DNA of 64,000 nt from Clostridia bacterium (GTDB taxonomy: Bacteria; Bacillota; Clostridia; Lachnospirales; Lachnospiraceae), in the NCBI GenBank assembly GCA_910574835.1, contig CAJTDE010000016.1:1-64000 (forward strand), written 5' to 3'. A program made the translations under genes and the position numbers. Position 1 is the stretch's first letter. Every line of letters starts with the position of its first letter. The notes beneath the pieces were generated by a model, which saw only the letters and a list, made by a program, of their open reading frames with translations, searched no databases and was not told the DNA's origin. Below, piece by piece: positions 62,708-64,000 of this stretch.

Positions 62708-63696
62708 CAGTCTTTCCCTCCCCAGCTCTTTTTCACACTTAATGCATACAAGGCCACTAGAAGGATGATGCATTTCACAACTGTCTGAATATTGGCGTCC
62801 ACATTCATCATATTCATGATATTACGTATCAGCCCAAGACACAGTACTCCAAAGAGCGCTCTGAGCATACCGCTTTTACTGTCTCCGGGCGCATTGCCGC
62901 CTACGATTGTGGCAATAGCGGCGTCTGTCTCATAGTTATTTCCGGTCATAGGATTGGCTGAGCCTGTTCGGGCTGTCATCACGATAGCGGCCAATGCCGC
63001 GCAGAATCCGGAAAACATAAAGGCGTACATCCGATAATTATGGGAATTAATTCCCCCCATAAAGGCCGCTTTCTTATTTGCCCCTACATAATACAGCTTT
63101 CGCCCAATGGCTGTCTTTCTCAGTACAAAATGGACAATGACCAGAAATACAACAAGAATAACTGCCGTATTGGAGATTCCCAAAATATTTCCGCGGGCTA
63201 TATTCCGATATGATGTCATCTCCGAATCGCATTGTATATTCAATCCCTTGGTCCATATGTAGGCAAATCCCAATGCTACCAGCGACATTGCCAGCGTAAT
63301 CAGGTAGCTGTCGCTTCCGTCACTCTTGATCACCTTTCCTATCATACCATTGGCAAAGCCAAAGAAAATTCCAATGGCAGCTGCCGCCAAAAATGCCCAA
63401 AGGATGTTATGCGTTCCATTCAGTATGGTAAGGGCAACACATGCGCATGCCGAGAGTACATTTCCTTGGGAAAGGTCAAAACCGTCAATAATATATACAA
63501 CAGAAAACCCAATCGTCAAAATCCCGTTGATTACAATCTGACTTGCAAGATTTCGAAAATTATCAATGGTAAGAAAATTGTTGGCAAATATGCTTCCGAA
63601 AACTACCATCAGTACAATTAGTATAAGCCCGAAATTATTTACGGCAAACCAGCCCACATCAAACCGCTTTTTTATCATTACGTTATTTTTCTGCAT
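62707..63696 (-). CDS. Sugar ABC transporter permease A (second CUT2 locus)
   Basis: A 329-residue CUT2 permease. GFSVVYIIDGFDLSQGNVLS near residue 65 matches the GxDLSVG region and AIATIVGGNAPGDSKSGMLR near residue 260 the coupling helix. AGGAG lies before the ATG at 63696. It follows the ATPase by 10 bases and overlaps permease B. No binding-protein gene is visible up to the window end; it is probably further upstream. Confidence 0.9.
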   Translation of the reverse strand: MQKNNVMIKKRFDVGWFAVNNFGLILIVLMVVFGSIFANNFLTIDNFRNLASQIVINGILTIGFSVVYIIDGFDLSQGNVLSACACVALTILNGTHNILWAFLAAAAIGIFFGFANGMIGKVIKSDGSDSYLITLAMSLVALGFAYIWTKGLNIQCDSEMTSYRNIARGNILGISNTAVILVVFLVIVHFVLRKTAIGRKLYYVGANKKAAFMGGINSHNYRMYAFMFSGFCAALAAIVMTARTGSANPMTGNNYETDAAIATIVGGNAPGDSKSGMLRALFGVLCLGLIRNIMNMMNVDANIQTVVKCIILLVALYALSVKKSWGGKD

Positions 63697-63706
63697 ACGC
63701 CCACTC

Positions 63707-64000
63707 CTAAATTGCATATTTTATGAAGTCGTTCGGTGTCATACTTTCTACCTCTAGGTCTGCCGCAATTCTGCCCCTCTGGATAACCAGAAGTCTGTCA
63801 CTCATCCCCATAACCTCCGGAAGTTCAGAAGAAATCATTATGACACTCTTGCCCTGTTCTACCAATCTGTTAATAAGCTGATAGATTTCATATTTTGCCC
63901 CCACATCAATTCCCCTTGTAGGCTCGTCAAAAATAAAAATATCTACATTGGTATTCAGCCACTTGGCAAGCACAACCTTCTGCATATTGCCGCCGCTTAG
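63707..64000 (-). CDS. Sugar ABC transporter ATP-binding protein, C-terminal part (cut by the window end)
   Basis: The last 97 codons of an RbsA/MglA-type double ATPase. The frame is open to the window edge, which cuts at the signature [15 protein letters not shown]. Walker B and D-loop ([20 protein letters not shown]) and the H-loop region ([14 protein letters not shown]) are present. It belongs to the two permeases that follow. Confidence 0.92.
   Translation of the reverse strand, partial: LSGGNMQKVVLAKWLNTNVDIFIFDEPTRGIDVGAKYEIYQLINRLVEQGKSVIMISSELPEVMGMSDRLLVIQRGRIAADLEVESMTPNDFIKYAI

Noticed and set aside
1-64000. CRISPR arrays, tRNA or rRNA genes, prophage
   Set aside because: I saw no regularly spaced direct repeats, no cloverleaf sequences and no phage structural or integrase genes on either strand. 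A short tRNA could still be missed by eye.

Overview
The window looks like chromosomal DNA from a spore-forming, gut-type Firmicute, most likely a Lachnospiraceae (Clostridium cluster XIVa). The supporting evidence is the set of spoVT, spoVG, a paired glgC/glgD, a DnaD/DnaC-type primosome pair, many lipoproteins with Firmicute lipoboxes, strong AGGAGG ribosome sites, and a lysozyme with cysteine-pair repeats. The family assignment is an inference. I saw no tRNA, rRNA, CRISPR array, complete transposon or phage.

Layout. 1-10.7 kb: a cation efflux protein, nicotinate phosphoribosyltransferase (pncB), a very long palindrome, asparagine synthetase, an Rpn-type nuclease, and a response regulator / sensor kinase / lipoprotein operon. 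10.9-24.4 kb: one long minus-strand catabolic cluster. It holds two complete CUT2-type sugar ABC importers, a GH20-like cytosolic glycosidase, an ASRT-type small-molecule-binding protein, an M24 (creatinase-like) protein, a creatininase-family hydrolase, a hexapeptide acetyltransferase and an AroE-like dehydrogenase. A LacI regulator fused to a solute-binding domain is divergent from it (24.5-26.8 kb). 27-38 kb: housekeeping genes (spoVT, an acetate-kinase-like gene, a GH25 lysozyme, two PrsA-like lipoproteins, mfd, pth, spoVG). 37.9-45.7 kb: glgD/glgC, murC, a DnaA-box cluster, dnaD-like, dnaC-like and prs. 45.7-52.1 kb: a second two-component system, a PTS-EIIC-like membrane protein, niaR, tcdA, a large membrane protein and a small coiled-coil protein. 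52.3-57.5 kb: fucI with a divergent AraC regulator, a DUF402 protein, comEB, upp and rpiB. 57.6-64 kb: a second CUT2 importer with two permeases (cut by the window end), a ROK regulator, an M20 amidohydrolase and a second M24-like protein.

How the parts connect. The 24.4-10.9 kb cluster reads as an uptake-and-catabolism unit for an unusual sugar-like or cyclitol-like compound. Its dehydrogenase lacks the usual shikimate-binding serines, and its M24 protein lacks most of the metal-binding residues. The second CUT2 locus carries an M24 protein with the same pattern of lost metal ligands. pncB and the EIIC-like gene beside niaR share an identical 13-bp site just downstream of a predicted promoter, which suggests one small niacin regulon. 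Two tandem pairs of perfect DnaA boxes sit directly upstream of the primosome operon.

A structured repeat of about 125 bp occurs four times (two full and two half copies). Every copy is in the sense direction and ends a few bases before the ribosome site of asnB, a sugar-binding protein, the ASRT gene or dnaC. The copies show compensatory base changes. This repeat and the catabolic cluster are the observations I consider most worth following up.
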